From Lentisphaerales bacterium (GTDB lineage Bacteria; Verrucomicrobiota; Lentisphaeria; Lentisphaerales; Lentisphaeraceae), in NCBI GenBank assembly GCA_022446985.1, contig JAKVBD010000018.1, positions 1 to 64,000 on the forward strand: a DNA stretch of 64,000 nt, in the 5' to 3' direction. The notes beneath the pieces are model-generated. The model worked only from the letters and a program-made list of their open reading frames with translations. It had not been told where the DNA came from and did no database searches. The position numbers and the translations under genes were made by a program. Positions 48,286 through 58,152 of this stretch are shown piece by piece. Position 1 is the first letter of the stretch, and each line of letters starts with the position of its first letter.

Positions 48286-49482
48286 ATGTCAGATAATAAA
48301 AGCCCTTATTTGATTGCTGAAGATAAAGTTTTAGCCATTTAAAAACATTTTGTAGAGTAAAACCCAGTAGCAGATATTTATGATGTACCTGGTGTTGACC
48401 CTAATCGTTTTTATGAGTGGCAAACTCAACTTTTTCAAAATGGAGCTTCAGCTCTTCGTTCCGATAAAAGATCAAAAACCTTGAAAGCAAAGTGGAGAAT
48501 CTTAAATCTAAACTCCTGCGAAAAGAGCAGGTTGTCAGTAAACATATTGAAGAGTCAATGGACTCTAGAAAAAAGACTTGGGAGAAATGATTAATGGCTG
48601 GACTGAACCGGATACACCAGTTGAGGTAGTTGATTTAATTACCTTCAAATAATCCCAAAAAGACTTAATTGAATCTCACCTTTTGAAACTCCTGAAATTT
48701 GATTGGAAGAATTTCTATAATTTCAAACATGCTTGTGACCGTCCTTGGTTATTCAGCTGTAACTTGCCTTCTTTTGAGCAAATGACTCAGCAAGAAAAAA
48801 GAAGCAGTTGTTAATTTCTATAAAGAGCACCCAAAATATGGCTATCGTCGCTGTGCATACATGATGATTGATCAGGATATTGCTCATATTCAACCTTCAT
48901 TTATTTACCGTCTACTAACGGAAGCTAGTTTAATGCGTTCAAGGGCCGCTTAGATTAGTCCAAAAGGGAACGGTTTTACCTACTCTTGCCGGCTCATGAG
49001 CAATGACATAGCGATGTTGCTAGTTTATTATGTCGTGATACTATCCACTATCTTATTAGCATGATCGATGGTTGTAGTCGTGCTGTAATTGCCAGGATTT
49101 TGAGGCAAAAATGAAAACCTATGATGTTAATATTGTCTTTCAAAAAGCAACTGAATTGTTCCCGGAAGAAATTCAAAGATGTATCACTGATAATGTTAGG
49201 CAATATCAGAGTTGGAAGTTTACCCAATTCATTGCCAGGAATCAATATTCACACATAACTACTGCTCCTTATTATTCACAAAGCACCGGTAAGCAGGAAA
49301 GGTTTTATGGCTCTCTAAAAAGCCAATGTATAGAAATAAGGCTCTTATGTATAAATCTGCTGCTGAAAAAATTATTGATGAATATATCAAGTCTTACAAT
49401 AATCAGAAATAACACAGTTCAACCAGTTATAAGACTCCATCAGACATGTTCAAAGGTAGGCAAAAATAAATGCTTGGACTAA
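48286..49482 (+). pseudogene. Decayed IS3-family insertion sequence
   Basis: Fragments of two transposase ORFs can be read through many stops and shifts. OrfA-like: 'MSDNKSPYLIAEDKVLAI', 'PNRFYEWQTQLFQNGASALR'. OrfB-like: 'VVNFYKEHPKYGYRRCAYMM', then the integrase core 'YLISMIDGCSRAVI', 'CITDNVRQYQSWKFTQFI' and 'TTAPYYSQSTGKQERF'. The DDE residues are partly lost. It cannot be active. The final 120 codons from 49111 remain open but encode only the C-terminal half of the core. Confidence 0.75.
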
Positions 49483-50094
49483 GGGATCAAGACACTAAAA
49501 GAGACTAAAATTCATAGAAGATAACTTAATCTCAGTAAGAAAGAAAATAACCCTAAAGTAGAAATCAAAAGTGCATAATAAAGTTTCCTGATTGCGAACT
49601 TTTAGATGTACCAAGAAATAAGTATTATTTATAATATTCATATAGAATGAATGTAAAAAGATGTTAAATTTATACTTTATAAATTATTGATTAGTTTGTA
49701 TTATATTTACTATTATTGACTTAAATACATATTTGTAAGTCATGAAAATTTAAAAAATAAATAAAAGTAAATAGAAACTTTAAAGTGAGTATTTTGAGAT
49801 CAATATATAATGACTTTTATCCCTGATTAATCTTTTTACGTCTGAATGACTCTATTCATGTATCGGATAATTGATGTCATAAAATAATTTTTAGTGCTAG
49901 TGATAACACATTAAAAATTATTGATTACACGTTAGAGATTTAAGATTTTCAAATTTCTTTAGAGTTGGATTCATTATCAGTCACAAATTTGACTCAAAAG
50001 ATAAAAATTGATTTTTTTTATTGTGGTCATAAGGAGTTACCCTCAGGGTGGAGTGCCTTGTGAGCTTTAAGTTTTAAAAGTAGTAGGAGTCTTT
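49483..50094. other. AT-rich region without genes, upstream of the 529-aa gene
   Basis: About 610 bp, strongly AT-rich, with no convincing ORF or RNA. Near its end, ACCCT-C-AGGGT (50038-50048) forms a small perfect hairpin about 45 nt before the start codon, next to an upstream AAGGAG-like sequence (50030-50035) that precedes no clear ORF. The gene's own ribosome binding site AGGAG lies just before ATG 50095. Promoters are likely here, but too many AT-rich candidates exist to choose one. Confidence 0.5.
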
Positions 50095-51684
50095 ATGGAT
50101 GAAACTATTGTCGAAAAGCAGGTCTTCGAAAACCAAGATCATTCCAGTAAAGTTAAGAATTTTTTAACATCTGTACTTTATCATGACTGCAGTATCAGAA
50201 ATTGTTTCCTGGGTAAGACATTAAACAAACAATTTTTATTGAAGCAATTTCCAGAAGGATTTTCTGCACTTAGAGAGGTCTCAAATGTTGATGATTATGT
50301 CGATAGTGATGAAAGAAGGGATTCTGGGAGAACGTTAACAATTGACATGGAAGTAACTACAAGACTTCGCAGGCGCTATAAAAAAAGGACTCTGCAGCTT
50401 TGGAATGCACTTTTTGACACGGGTGTAGACTTGAATATCTCTCATCAAGATATTCGAGTTGTCTCTTATCTCTCGAAGAACGTTTCAACAATTACCCCAG
50501 TTGAATTTAGAGAAGAATATTATATTCCAATGGCGTATTTAAAGGATGACATCCCAACGGGTGGTAATTATTTACATTTGTGGGAAGCTGGAACGGCAGA
50601 GGCAAAAAAGGTAACTCGAAAATCTCTTAAAGAGCAGCCCGCTAAAGAGTTTTTTACCGGAGGCTGTATGTTCGGTTATCCCTTGTACGGAATTGATCAG
50701 TCGGGGAATAAGCACTCCTTGACAAATCCTCACAGTGAAATTCCAAGTCACGCTAAAATACATTTCATAGACAGCAAATATGAGTCTCATCCGGATGAAA
50801 TACAGAATCGAGAGTCAATCGAAAACATAATTCCACTGATTAAAGTTTTTAGTAATGGATTGGCAAAAGTAAGATACCATTTACCAACCCCCAATTACAT
50901 TTTATACGGAGTAAACTGGTATTTAAAAGGCAAAATGAGCAGTTCAGCTCTAAAGTCATACATAAAAATAGTCAAAGATCGGGCCACTTATCATAAAAAC
51001 TTCATATGCATGCTATCCAAAGAACATAAAATTGAAATCATGACTTCCTCAACTCTGGATTGTCTTCAGTTGGATAGAATTTCAGAGGACGACTTTATAA
51101 ATATACTATTTAGAAATTTAGATATTGATTGTCTGGTAACTGATGAAAGTTCAGATTCAGAGCTGACTAACGCAAGAAGACGTTTATTCGATGCAATTTT
51201 TTCCAGAATTGCAAGCCAGCCCGGAAATCTTGGTAAAGTTTGGAAGCATTTGGAAAAGCTTAAAAATGAAGGTTGTATCAGTAACTCTGCCAACCCAAAT
51301 TTGTTACAAATCAATTTTCTGGATTATAGTGCCAATTTAGCAGAAGCAGTCGATATGCATGAAGATAGAGAAGTGTTTTCTATTTGGCCATCACAAGAAA
51401 GTCCCATTACCCATTGGTATAAAAAATTATTTGCAGAAGAGTTTGGAACTGCCATGTGCTTGCATTGGCTATCTCCATTGCAAGTTCATATTGAGAAATA
51501 CCGTGATCGTATTTTCTATATCGAAGATTGTATCGATGATATTAATTTGATTTTGAGCAAAGGCCTTCTTAAATATAATTTTCTACAGGTAGCTGCAGTG
51601 GCACTTGATTCTCTAGAACTTGCTGAATACTCTGCCAAAAAAATTAAAAATCTCATTTGGACTCCTGAAAGAGCTTTGGATTAA
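50095..51684 (+). CDS. Unknown 529-aa protein
   Basis: Not recognised. Cytosolic-looking: no signal peptide or membrane helix. The N-terminal quarter has 'YHDCSIRNCFLGKTLNKQFL' and an Arg/Lys-rich patch ('TTRLRRRYKKRTLQLW'). The middle has 'PMAYLKDDIPTGGNYLHLWE' and 'FFTGGCMFGYPLYGIDQ', with conserved-looking Gly, Cys, His and Tyr residues that suggest an enzyme. The C-terminal half is helical. It has a good AGGAG binding site and codon use like its neighbours. It is followed 82 bp later by a racemase gene and then a TonB receptor, so it may act on an amino-acid-derived compound (weak inference). Confidence 0.8.
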   Translation: MDETIVEKQVFENQDHSSKVKNFLTSVLYHDCSIRNCFLGKTLNKQFLLKQFPEGFSALREVSNVDDYVDSDERRDSGRTLTIDMEVTTRLRRRYKKRTLQLWNALFDTGVDLNISHQDIRVVSYLSKNVSTITPVEFREEYYIPMAYLKDDIPTGGNYLHLWEAGTAEAKKVTRKSLKEQPAKEFFTGGCMFGYPLYGIDQSGNKHSLTNPHSEIPSHAKIHFIDSKYESHPDEIQNRESIENIIPLIKVFSNGLAKVRYHLPTPNYILYGVNWYLKGKMSSSALKSYIKIVKDRATYHKNFICMLSKEHKIEIMTSSTLDCLQLDRISEDDFINILFRNLDIDCLVTDESSDSELTNARRRLFDAIFSRIASQPGNLGKVWKHLEKLKNEGCISNSANPNLLQINFLDYSANLAEAVDMHEDREVFSIWPSQESPITHWYKKLFAEEFGTAMCLHWLSPLQVHIEKYRDRIFYIEDCIDDINLILSKGLLKYNFLQVAAVALDSLELAEYSAKKIKNLIWTPERALD

Positions 51685-51766
51685 ATTCTTTGTTTTTTAT
51701 GAGTTTACGAATGATCCAGTTAGCAAATCTTTATCTTACGAAAATATGTTACGGAGACCATAAACT

Positions 51767-52510
51767 ATGAGACTGCTGCTCATAATACCAATTCATTTTA
51801 CCGATAAACAAATTAAGTATGACTTCATTGAAAGAATGAAAAGTCACATCGAGCCAATACTCGAACACGACACAATATTAGATATAATAGATTTGCCAGA
51901 GGGAGCAACCCCTTGCATTGAGTGTAGAATTGATAGAAATCAAAATGCTCCATTGGTAGCATCAGAGGCATTAAAAGCCAAGGAAAAGGGCTATCAGGGA
52001 ATTTTTGTGACAGATATGGATATGTGTGGGGTTGACGCTTGTAGAGAAGCACTTGACATTCCGATTGTGGGCGGATTTAGACCAAGTGTTTTTACCGCAA
52101 TGATGCTGGCTGAAAAGTTTTCGATTATAACAATACTTGATCAAGTTGTAAGCATGCAAAGAGGTCATGTAAATCATTTTGGACTTTCACAAAATTTTGT
52201 ATCATTAAGAGTCGCAGATATACCGGTTAAGATGCTTATTGAAAATCATCATGAATGTGTTGAGGCTTTGTTAGAACAAAGTATAAAAGCTATAGAAATA
52301 GATGGTGCTGAATCACTGATTTTTGGTTGTACAGGAATAATGGAATTATCTAGAGAGGTTAAGGCTAAGTTAGAGACAAAAGGATACAAAGTACCAATTA
52401 TTGACCCAAATCGAGTAGCCATGAGTCAACTACAACTTATGGTCAAGAATAATCTAGCTCAAAGTAAAAAAACCTTTGTAACACCTGAAGTTATTAATAT
52501 TCGTGAATAA
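51767..52510 (+). CDS. Asp/Glu/hydantoin racemase-family protein
   Basis: A 247-aa protein of the cofactor-independent Asp/Glu racemase superfamily. The first active-site Cys region is divergent ('FVTDMDMCGVDACREAL', where hydantoin racemases usually have a CxxDPG-like loop), but the second Cys is standard in 'SLIFGCTGIMELS'. 'IVGGFRPSVFTAMMLAE' is typical of the hydantoin/maleate-isomerase side of the family. It may racemise or isomerise an amino acid or acid derivative. It probably shares a transcript with the upstream unknown gene. Confidence 0.85.
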   Translation: MRLLLIIPIHFTDKQIKYDFIERMKSHIEPILEHDTILDIIDLPEGATPCIECRIDRNQNAPLVASEALKAKEKGYQGIFVTDMDMCGVDACREALDIPIVGGFRPSVFTAMMLAEKFSIITILDQVVSMQRGHVNHFGLSQNFVSLRVADIPVKMLIENHHECVEALLEQSIKAIEIDGAESLIFGCTGIMELSREVKAKLETKGYKVPIIDPNRVAMSQLQLMVKNNLAQSKKTFVTPEVINIRE

Positions 52511-52770
52511 AAAATATCGTGTAAAATTATATCTTAAAACTAAAATATATCCTAAGAAAGTCGAAAAAGGTTTAATAACTTTGATGAAATAAGTTTTCAC
52601 GAACTTTCCTCAGACTTATGAAAAACAAGTTTATTAATCATTTTTAATCTAGATTCACTGCAAAGATTAGATTTTTATATACGATGTTTAAAAGTCAGAG
52701 CGATAGGAAAGTGGATTTAATCAATGGATGACAATTGATTAACTTTGAAAACTTTACTACAGGTGGCTTT

Positions 52771-54909
52771 ATGTGTATCAGGAAATATTTATTAATTCTA
52801 CTGAACCTTAGTTTGGTAATGGTTCCGATCAACCTTCTTTGGACTCAGAACCTGGACGGTAATAATACAACCAAAAGTTTATATGACATGTCATATGAAG
52901 AGCTTGCAAGTGTAATCGTCACTACTGCCAGCAAAACAAAAGAGAAAATTGAAGAAATTCCGGCTAGTGTGTATGTTATTACCCAAGAAGAAATACAAAG
53001 ATATGGCTACCGCAATTTAGAAGAAGTTTTACGCCATATTCCTGGACTTTACATGGTCGATAACTATGACTGGACAGGACAGATAAATTTTGGTGTTCGG
53101 GGTGTCATGAGTGATGGAGGTATGGATAACTTTGCAGTTCTGTTGAATGGTATGAACATGCAGAACGGTATGCTTGGAGCTTACTCCATTCCTCATATCG
53201 GTGTACCGGCCAGTTCAATTGTTAGAGTAGAAGTTATCCGCGGCCCTATGTCTGTGGTCTATGGTAGCGGCGCTTTTTTTGGTGTTGTAAATGTTATCAC
53301 ACATGATTTTGAAAAAGATCCAGATGAACAGCTTAATCATGTTCAAGTATCTGCAGGTTCGCAGGAAGGTGAAGTCGTAGCTCATTTGGCCGGTAACTTA
53401 ATGGATGGTTTATTTCGCTACAGTTCCAACATAGGATTTACCAGTACTGAGCGTATCGATGAATCATTTAAACAGTTTTCTACGCGGCCACAAGGTGGTG
53501 CATTTAATAATAGTGGCGATTACTTAGATGATGAGCGTCTGTATTTCGACTTTGCTGGTCAATTTCAAAAATTTTCATTTAACATAAATCATGCACAAGT
53601 TGATAGAGGTACCTTGTATTTACAACCTCCCGATAGACCTCAAGAAGCAGAAAATTCCCGTAGTCACTATCGTATAAAATACAATGACGATATCTCAGAA
53701 AACTGGAATCTTGATTTGTCTGCAACGTACACTGAAACGGCTTTCGATTTACAATATCACCCGGCTTTCGAACCCGGAACTTATGCAAAAAGTACTTTGA
53801 AGTCAGATGGTCTGACTTTAGAGGCTTTGACAAGTTATGAAGCCCCTACAGATGATTTAGATTTTAAATTGGGTTATGTTTATGAATCTTTTGATGAACC
53901 TACGAACATGTTCAATCTTCCAGCTTTTGGCCTAAATAGACATGAGCTTAGTGTAAACGATCATGCCTCACATGCAATTTGGTCACAGCTAAGAAAACGT
54001 TTTAATGAACATTGGTCGATAGTTTTAGGTCTGCGAATTGAGGAAATAGATACTCGAAAAGTCAGCATCGATAGGTATGATGCGGATGGCAATAGAATTG
54101 ACACTATACAAGATAACTATGAGCCGGATACTCAAATTCTGCCTCAAGTAGCTCTAATTTACAACATCAATGATGATCACCTACTTAAACTCATGTATGC
54201 AACTGGTTACAGAGATCCCTCTAATATAAGCTTAGTGTCTGAATTGTTTGATACTGGAGCAGTCGGACTGGAGCAGGCTGCAATAGATTCCATTGAGTTA
54301 AGTTATCTTGCTAGAATTGCTGATGATTGGCAGTTCACGAGCAGCATATATTATTCAAAGCTTGACGATATAATTTCCAGAGCTTCAAGTACAGATCCAG
54401 TTACAAACGATATTGTATTGATCAGCAATAACTCGGGAGAGATGACATCGCAAGGCTTAGAACTTGGAATCAAAGGTAATCTGACAGAGAAACTCCAGTT
54501 AGAAGTGAATATGGCTTTTACCGATGTCGAGAATGATAATGACGAGTTGTCCGGGGTAGAGCCGGGCTTTTCACCTAATCATCAAGGAAGTGTAAATTTA
54601 CTTTACCAATTAACGAGAAAGTCTACCATCGGTCTGAGTTGTATCTATGTTGGAAATATGGAAACATCCTGGGATCCCACGACCGATACTCGTCAAGCTA
54701 ATGGGGTTGGCAGTTATACATTGGTAGATCTTAACTTTCGCAAAGAAGATTTTCTGACCGAAAATGCTTACCTGCAAATTGGTATTCACAATATTTTTGA
54801 TAAAGATTACCGTTATGCCTCCAACCAGAACAGCGCCAACAGCGGCTATGACCGCGGCTTTCCCGCTGCAGAGCGTTCCTTCCTTGTCACTTTTGGAATG
54901 AGATTTTAA
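52771..54909 (+). CDS. TonB-dependent outer membrane receptor
   Basis: About 712 aa. ATG 52771 has AGGTGG 4 nt upstream; an in-frame TTG at 52735 does not. A signal peptide is followed by a short linker, the plug domain ('IPASVYVITQEEIQRYGYRN', 'GVRGVMSDGGMDNF', 'VRVEVIRGPMSVVYGSGAFF') and a 22-strand-type barrel ending in '...FLVTFGMRF' with the terminal Phe needed for outer-membrane assembly. It imports a scarce ligand (siderophore, vitamin or glycan); ligand unknown. No TonB or exbBD gene is in the window. It lies 260 bp after the racemase gene. Confidence 0.92.
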   Translation: MCIRKYLLILLNLSLVMVPINLLWTQNLDGNNTTKSLYDMSYEELASVIVTTASKTKEKIEEIPASVYVITQEEIQRYGYRNLEEVLRHIPGLYMVDNYDWTGQINFGVRGVMSDGGMDNFAVLLNGMNMQNGMLGAYSIPHIGVPASSIVRVEVIRGPMSVVYGSGAFFGVVNVITHDFEKDPDEQLNHVQVSAGSQEGEVVAHLAGNLMDGLFRYSSNIGFTSTERIDESFKQFSTRPQGGAFNNSGDYLDDERLYFDFAGQFQKFSFNINHAQVDRGTLYLQPPDRPQEAENSRSHYRIKYNDDISENWNLDLSATYTETAFDLQYHPAFEPGTYAKSTLKSDGLTLEALTSYEAPTDDLDFKLGYVYESFDEPTNMFNLPAFGLNRHELSVNDHASHAIWSQLRKRFNEHWSIVLGLRIEEIDTRKVSIDRYDADGNRIDTIQDNYEPDTQILPQVALIYNINDDHLLKLMYATGYRDPSNISLVSELFDTGAVGLEQAAIDSIELSYLARIADDWQFTSSIYYSKLDDIISRASSTDPVTNDIVLISNNSGEMTSQGLELGIKGNLTEKLQLEVNMAFTDVENDNDELSGVEPGFSPNHQGSVNLLYQLTRKSTIGLSCIYVGNMETSWDPTTDTRQANGVGSYTLVDLNFRKEDFLTENAYLQIGIHNIFDKDYRYASNQNSANSGYDRGFPAAERSFLVTFGMRF

Positions 54910-54945
54910 TTAGTCACTAAACATTGGTTTAAATCTGTTAATTAC

Positions 54946-55051
54946 TGATTTCAGGTACTTAAATAACTCTACTCTTATTCCTCTTTTTGAAATCATACAA
55001 AGTGATTATCTGAAGATTTCAGAAAAGCTTGATTTCAGGTACTTAAATAAC
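54946..55051 (+). repeat. 22-bp perfect direct repeat
   Basis: TGATTTCAGGTACTTAAATAAC occurs at 54946-54967 and again at 55030-55051, 84 bp apart, in the 331-bp non-coding stretch after the TonB receptor. It could be tandem regulator binding sites for the following gene or a target-site relic. No further gene is seen in this gap. Confidence 0.6.
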
Positions 55052-55240
55052 ATTTGCGTTACGTTTATCACTCGTTTAATTGTGTCATAACGCTAATGGT
55101 TTGTTTTTCGTCATTATGAAAATTTGAGCTCATTTATAGTATCTGTCATCACATTTGACAAAAAATCACAACTTTTTTGCCTAGAAATTTTGTTATTAGA
55201 AATTATTAAGATTGCAAGAATTTTATAATTAAGGGAAGAA

Positions 55241-55806
55241 ATGAAGAAGTTTTTACTTACCGCTTTAGCGGCTTCATCTACATATATTTCAGTTTTCACT
55301 TAAAAGCTTTTGAACTTTACAAAAATGAACAGCGGACTTTGAGTTATTGTCCAGTAATTGCAAATAATTATCTTTCTGAAGATCTTCTGGATGACAAAGT
55401 TTATCTTCTTCATTTATATACAAAAATTTTTCTTCCCAGATCAAAAAGAGTAGCAAGTACAGAGTTAAAAATTAAGCACGGTTTAAAGCTGGTTAAGGTA
55501 AAATTCAATATTTCAGAACAAGAGCTTTGTGAGAAGTTAGAAGAAATTATTCAACTGAGAACTAAAAATGAAGATTATATTAATGACAAAGAATTATTAA
55601 CTTACCTTAAGTACTCAATTTCTCTTCATAAAGAGCTTTTACCACTCAGCGATGCCCTTATAAAAATTGACGAAGAATTGAATACGTTAGGTTTTCAAAA
55701 AGAATTACGTGAAATTGCTAAGATTCAACAAACTAAACCAAAGGTAATTAACCTACCAAAGTTTACGTCCTCTAGGAGTCCTGATTTATTAATTATAAAG
55801 GAATGA
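55241..55806 (+). pseudogene. Small secreted protein gene, probably frameshifted
   Basis: ATG 55241, preceded by AAGGGAAG, starts a signal-peptide-like sequence ('MKKFLLTALAASSTYISVF') that reaches TAA at 55301. Shifting frame there gives 'LKAFELYKNEQRTLSYCPVI', which runs on without stop to TGA 55804-55806 (a charged, helical protein). Alternatively translation starts at TTG 55339. The stop lies 2 nt before the ISL3 left end, so the 3' end may also be truncated by that insertion. No family recognised. Confidence 0.5.
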
Positions 55807-55834
55807 TGCCTCTTCGCGCATTGCTGTAAAATGG

Positions 55835-56842
55835 CTATAATTTCTTTGCTATTTCCAGATTGGGTAAATTGAATATTTTTAGGATAAGATATTCTTCGTC
55901 TCGATATCCATAAGCTTGTCTTGTCAACCATCCAATTTTGTTATTGAATCCCGCCATCGATGCAGAGATTATTCCAGTTTTCCAAAATGCAACAATTCCA
56001 GCTGCATGTTTTCGCAGAGTTTTAGCCATGCTGATGAGCTCATTAATTTGACTTGCTTCATCTTTTTCACACCAATAAATCAATGTATTTTCAACAAAGA
56101 CCAGATCACGAATCTTATAAATTCTCCTTAGAGCTTCTTTCAACCCATGAGCTGTACCCAGTTCTTGACATAAATGGCAACAGTTTGCCAATTCTTCACG
56201 CGCCAGTTCATTGAGGTTCTCTTCATTGTAGTTAAAGTGCCAACTTTTTCCTTTGAAATCTACCTTTTCTTCGTCTTCAAGCTCCTTCATAATACGTCGA
56301 CGAATATTACAGAGCCGCTCATTCATAAGTTTGATGACGTGGAAGTGGTCATATACGATAGTCGCTTTGGGAATGTATTTTTGAACTCAGGAAGTAAATG
56401 AGGGAGCCAGGTCCACTGCAATAAACTGAATTTGAACTTTTGAGCGTTTAAGCTGTGCAGTAAATTCATTAAGAGTGTCACCACTTTTTCCCCTGCCAAC
56501 AAATAAGCTTGCTCCATTATACAAATCTCGAACAATGGTCAAGTAGCCTTTATTACCAATTTTTTCACCCATGTGAACTTCGTCAATACCAATTGCAGTG
56601 ACGCCTCTCAAAGAGATATTGTCATACTTTTTCCTGAGATGTTTCTTTTCTAAATTCTTCACAGTATGCCAATTAAGACCGAAATAATTGGCAACTGCTG
56701 TGATGCTCATTTCCTTGCGCAAATCAAGAATACTGCGTTCAAGAACCTTACTTACTCGATTACTGGCACTGGAAATAAACGGAAGATTCTCCATAAGATA
56801 CTTGTCACAATCATGACAACGAAGGCGATGCATAGAAACCAA
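55835..56842 (-). pseudogene. ISL3-family transposase with in-frame TGA and shortened N-terminus
   Basis: One frame runs from about 56842 to 55835. It contains 'LRCHDCDKYLMENLPF', the helix-turn-helix 'MSITAVANYFGLNWHTVKNL', the DDE domain ('AIGIDEVHMGEKIG', 'FIAVDLAPSFTS', 'YDHFHVIKLMNERL') and the C-terminal 'ASMAGFNNKIGWLTRQAYGY', a variant of the family EGxNxKI box. A single TGA (56387-56389) follows 'SFTS', where related transposases may have Trp or Ala. About 40-60 N-terminal residues typical of the family are missing; structured copy A occupies that space. Confidence 0.8.
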
Positions 56843-56890
56843 GATTGTCGTCTTCTTTTAAAGGAAACGAAAGTTTATACCCGCAGGCGA

Positions 56891-56993
56891 AGCACTCCGC
56901 AGGAGAACAACTGTAGCGCAAGAATGATCCCGTATAAATAACGAGCGAAGCGAGTGGCTTTATGCCGGGAACATCCTTGAGGGAAGGCGTTAG
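56891..56993 (+). repeat. 103-nt structured element, copy A (attC-like)
   Basis: Hairpin CTCC-GCA-GGAG (56895-56905), AACAACTG (56906-56913), then a long hairpin whose arms CAAGAATGATCCCG (56919-56932) and CGGGAACATCCTTG (56966-56979) pair at 12 of 14 positions, with inner ATAAA/TTTAT, ending AGGCGTTAG. Compared with copy B, paired bases change together (CTCC/GGAG against TTCC/GGAA; CCCG/CGGG against GCG/CGC), and small indels would break any reading frame. So structure, not a protein, is conserved. Confidence 0.6.
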
Positions 56994-57102
56994 TTTTAGC
57001 GACTTCTAAAGTCTATTTTACAGCAACGCGCGAAGAACCGATATTTTTCTATAATTATTTTAAGGTTTATGAATTATTCAGGCTAGACTTTTAATAAAAA
57101 AA

Positions 57103-58017
57103 TTATTCCGGTAAAAAAGTCGGTAGAATAACTCCTCTAACATTAGGAAGAGCTTTTGTGGAGTAAACCTGGGTTAGGTGGAGTTCAATATTTTTAGCTT
57201 TTAACTTTAATAAACTTTCTTTTAAGAAAGCGTCCTGGCTCGGAACTAAGACTAGGACATTTAAATTTTTGAAATATTGCAAATGGCTTTTAATCAGTAT
57301 ATCCATTTCTGCTGAAGTTTTGGATGCCCCTAATCCTATAATTTGAGAAGAAGGGTGATTAACGCTGCAAAGAAAGCCTGTAATTTTACCATTACTCTTA
57401 AAAATATGGCAATTCCAGTTCTCTGAACTAGAATTTATAATGTGTTGAAGATCTTTAGAGTGATCTTTTCCATTAAGAAAATACTCGAGCTTAACAATTT
57501 CTTTTATATCACTTTCTGTAGCTTTATGCACATTTAAAAGAGCACTCTCAGGAATTAAAAATAAATCTTCCGGAACAGATATTATCATGTCTTGATAGAT
57601 ACTTACTGGTATGAAGCCAGCTTTGTTATATAAAGAAAATGAATCGATATTTTGAGCACTGGAAATTAAATGAATAGGAAGACCAGCTATCTGAGCTTTT
57701 AAAATTATTTCATTCAATAATAATTTAGCTAGGCCTTTTCCAAAAAAGTCCGGGTGAACACACATAATTCCAAGCGAATAATGAGTTGATTTTGGGTGAT
57801 AGAAACAGCAAGCTCCAATTCGATTATCGATTTCAGCAATTAAGCAACATCCTGGGTCTATTGACTCATAAGTTTCACAAAAAAACATTAGATCATTGGG
57901 AGCGCAGACAAAAACAGGACTTTTCCCGTTTTTTTCATACCAAGTATTTGTCGCATAAAAAATTATTTGGCTGACTTCTGACCATTCAGATTTTTTCAGT
58001 GTTCGGATATTTATCAT
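57103..58017 (-). CDS. Protein with two GNAT acetyltransferase-like domains
   Basis: A 304-aa protein. The N-terminal GNAT domain has the acetyl-CoA-binding motif A in 'GIMCVHPDFFGKGLAKLLLN' (R/Q-x-x-G-x-A type) and motif B 'SFSLYNKAGFIPVSIY'. The C-terminal half ('KITGFLCSVNHP', 'IIGLGASKTS') looks like a second, degenerate GNAT fold lacking a clear CoA loop. Such fusions acetylate small molecules or proteins; the substrate is unknown. It lies just outside the ISL3 right end. Confidence 0.85.
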   Translation of the reverse strand: MINIRTLKKSEWSEVSQIIFYATNTWYEKNGKSPVFVCAPNDLMFFCETYESIDPGCCLIAEIDNRIGACCFYHPKSTHYSLGIMCVHPDFFGKGLAKLLLNEIILKAQIAGLPIHLISSAQNIDSFSLYNKAGFIPVSIYQDMIISVPEDLFLIPESALLNVHKATESDIKEIVKLEYFLNGKDHSKDLQHIINSSSENWNCHIFKSNGKITGFLCSVNHPSSQIIGLGASKTSAEMDILIKSHLQYFKNLNVLVLVPSQDAFLKESLLKLKAKNIELHLTQVYSTKALPNVRGVILPTFLPE

Positions 58018-58152
58018 ATATTTTATCTTCTTGTGTTATTTTAATTCTATTTTTAATTTTCATACAAAATTTATCTCCTTTAGTCATCCAAAAGGTAATA
58101 TGAGACCTTCTACATAAATTGAGCAATAATGCATAGCTTCCCCAAAGCGCTC

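Larger units (their letters stand above)
55808..57039. mobile_element. ISL3-family insertion sequence (inactive)
   Basis: About 1.23 kb. The terminal inverted repeats are GCCTCTTCGCGCATTGCTGT (from 55808) and, in reverse complement, GGTTCTTCGCGCGTTGCTGT (to 57039), matching the GGCTCTTC-type ends of ISL3 elements. No 8-bp target duplication was seen, so the flanks may have changed. It contains the transposase gene and, between that gene and the right end, structured copy A. Confidence 0.75.

Noticed and set aside
49111-49482. Independent 123-aa gene
   Set aside because: It is only the surviving C-terminal integrase core of the decayed IS3 element.
32581-56842. Possible reassignment of TGA to tryptophan
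   Set aside because: TGA sits at several likely Trp positions in dead genes, but intact genes in the window (for example those ending at 9968, 14584 and 9969) use TGA as stop, and TAG/TAA also interrupt the same pseudogene.
46000-57000. CRISPR array or defence island
   Set aside because: No regularly spaced short repeats and no cas, restriction or toxin-antitoxin genes were recognised; repeats here are IS ends and two isolated elements.
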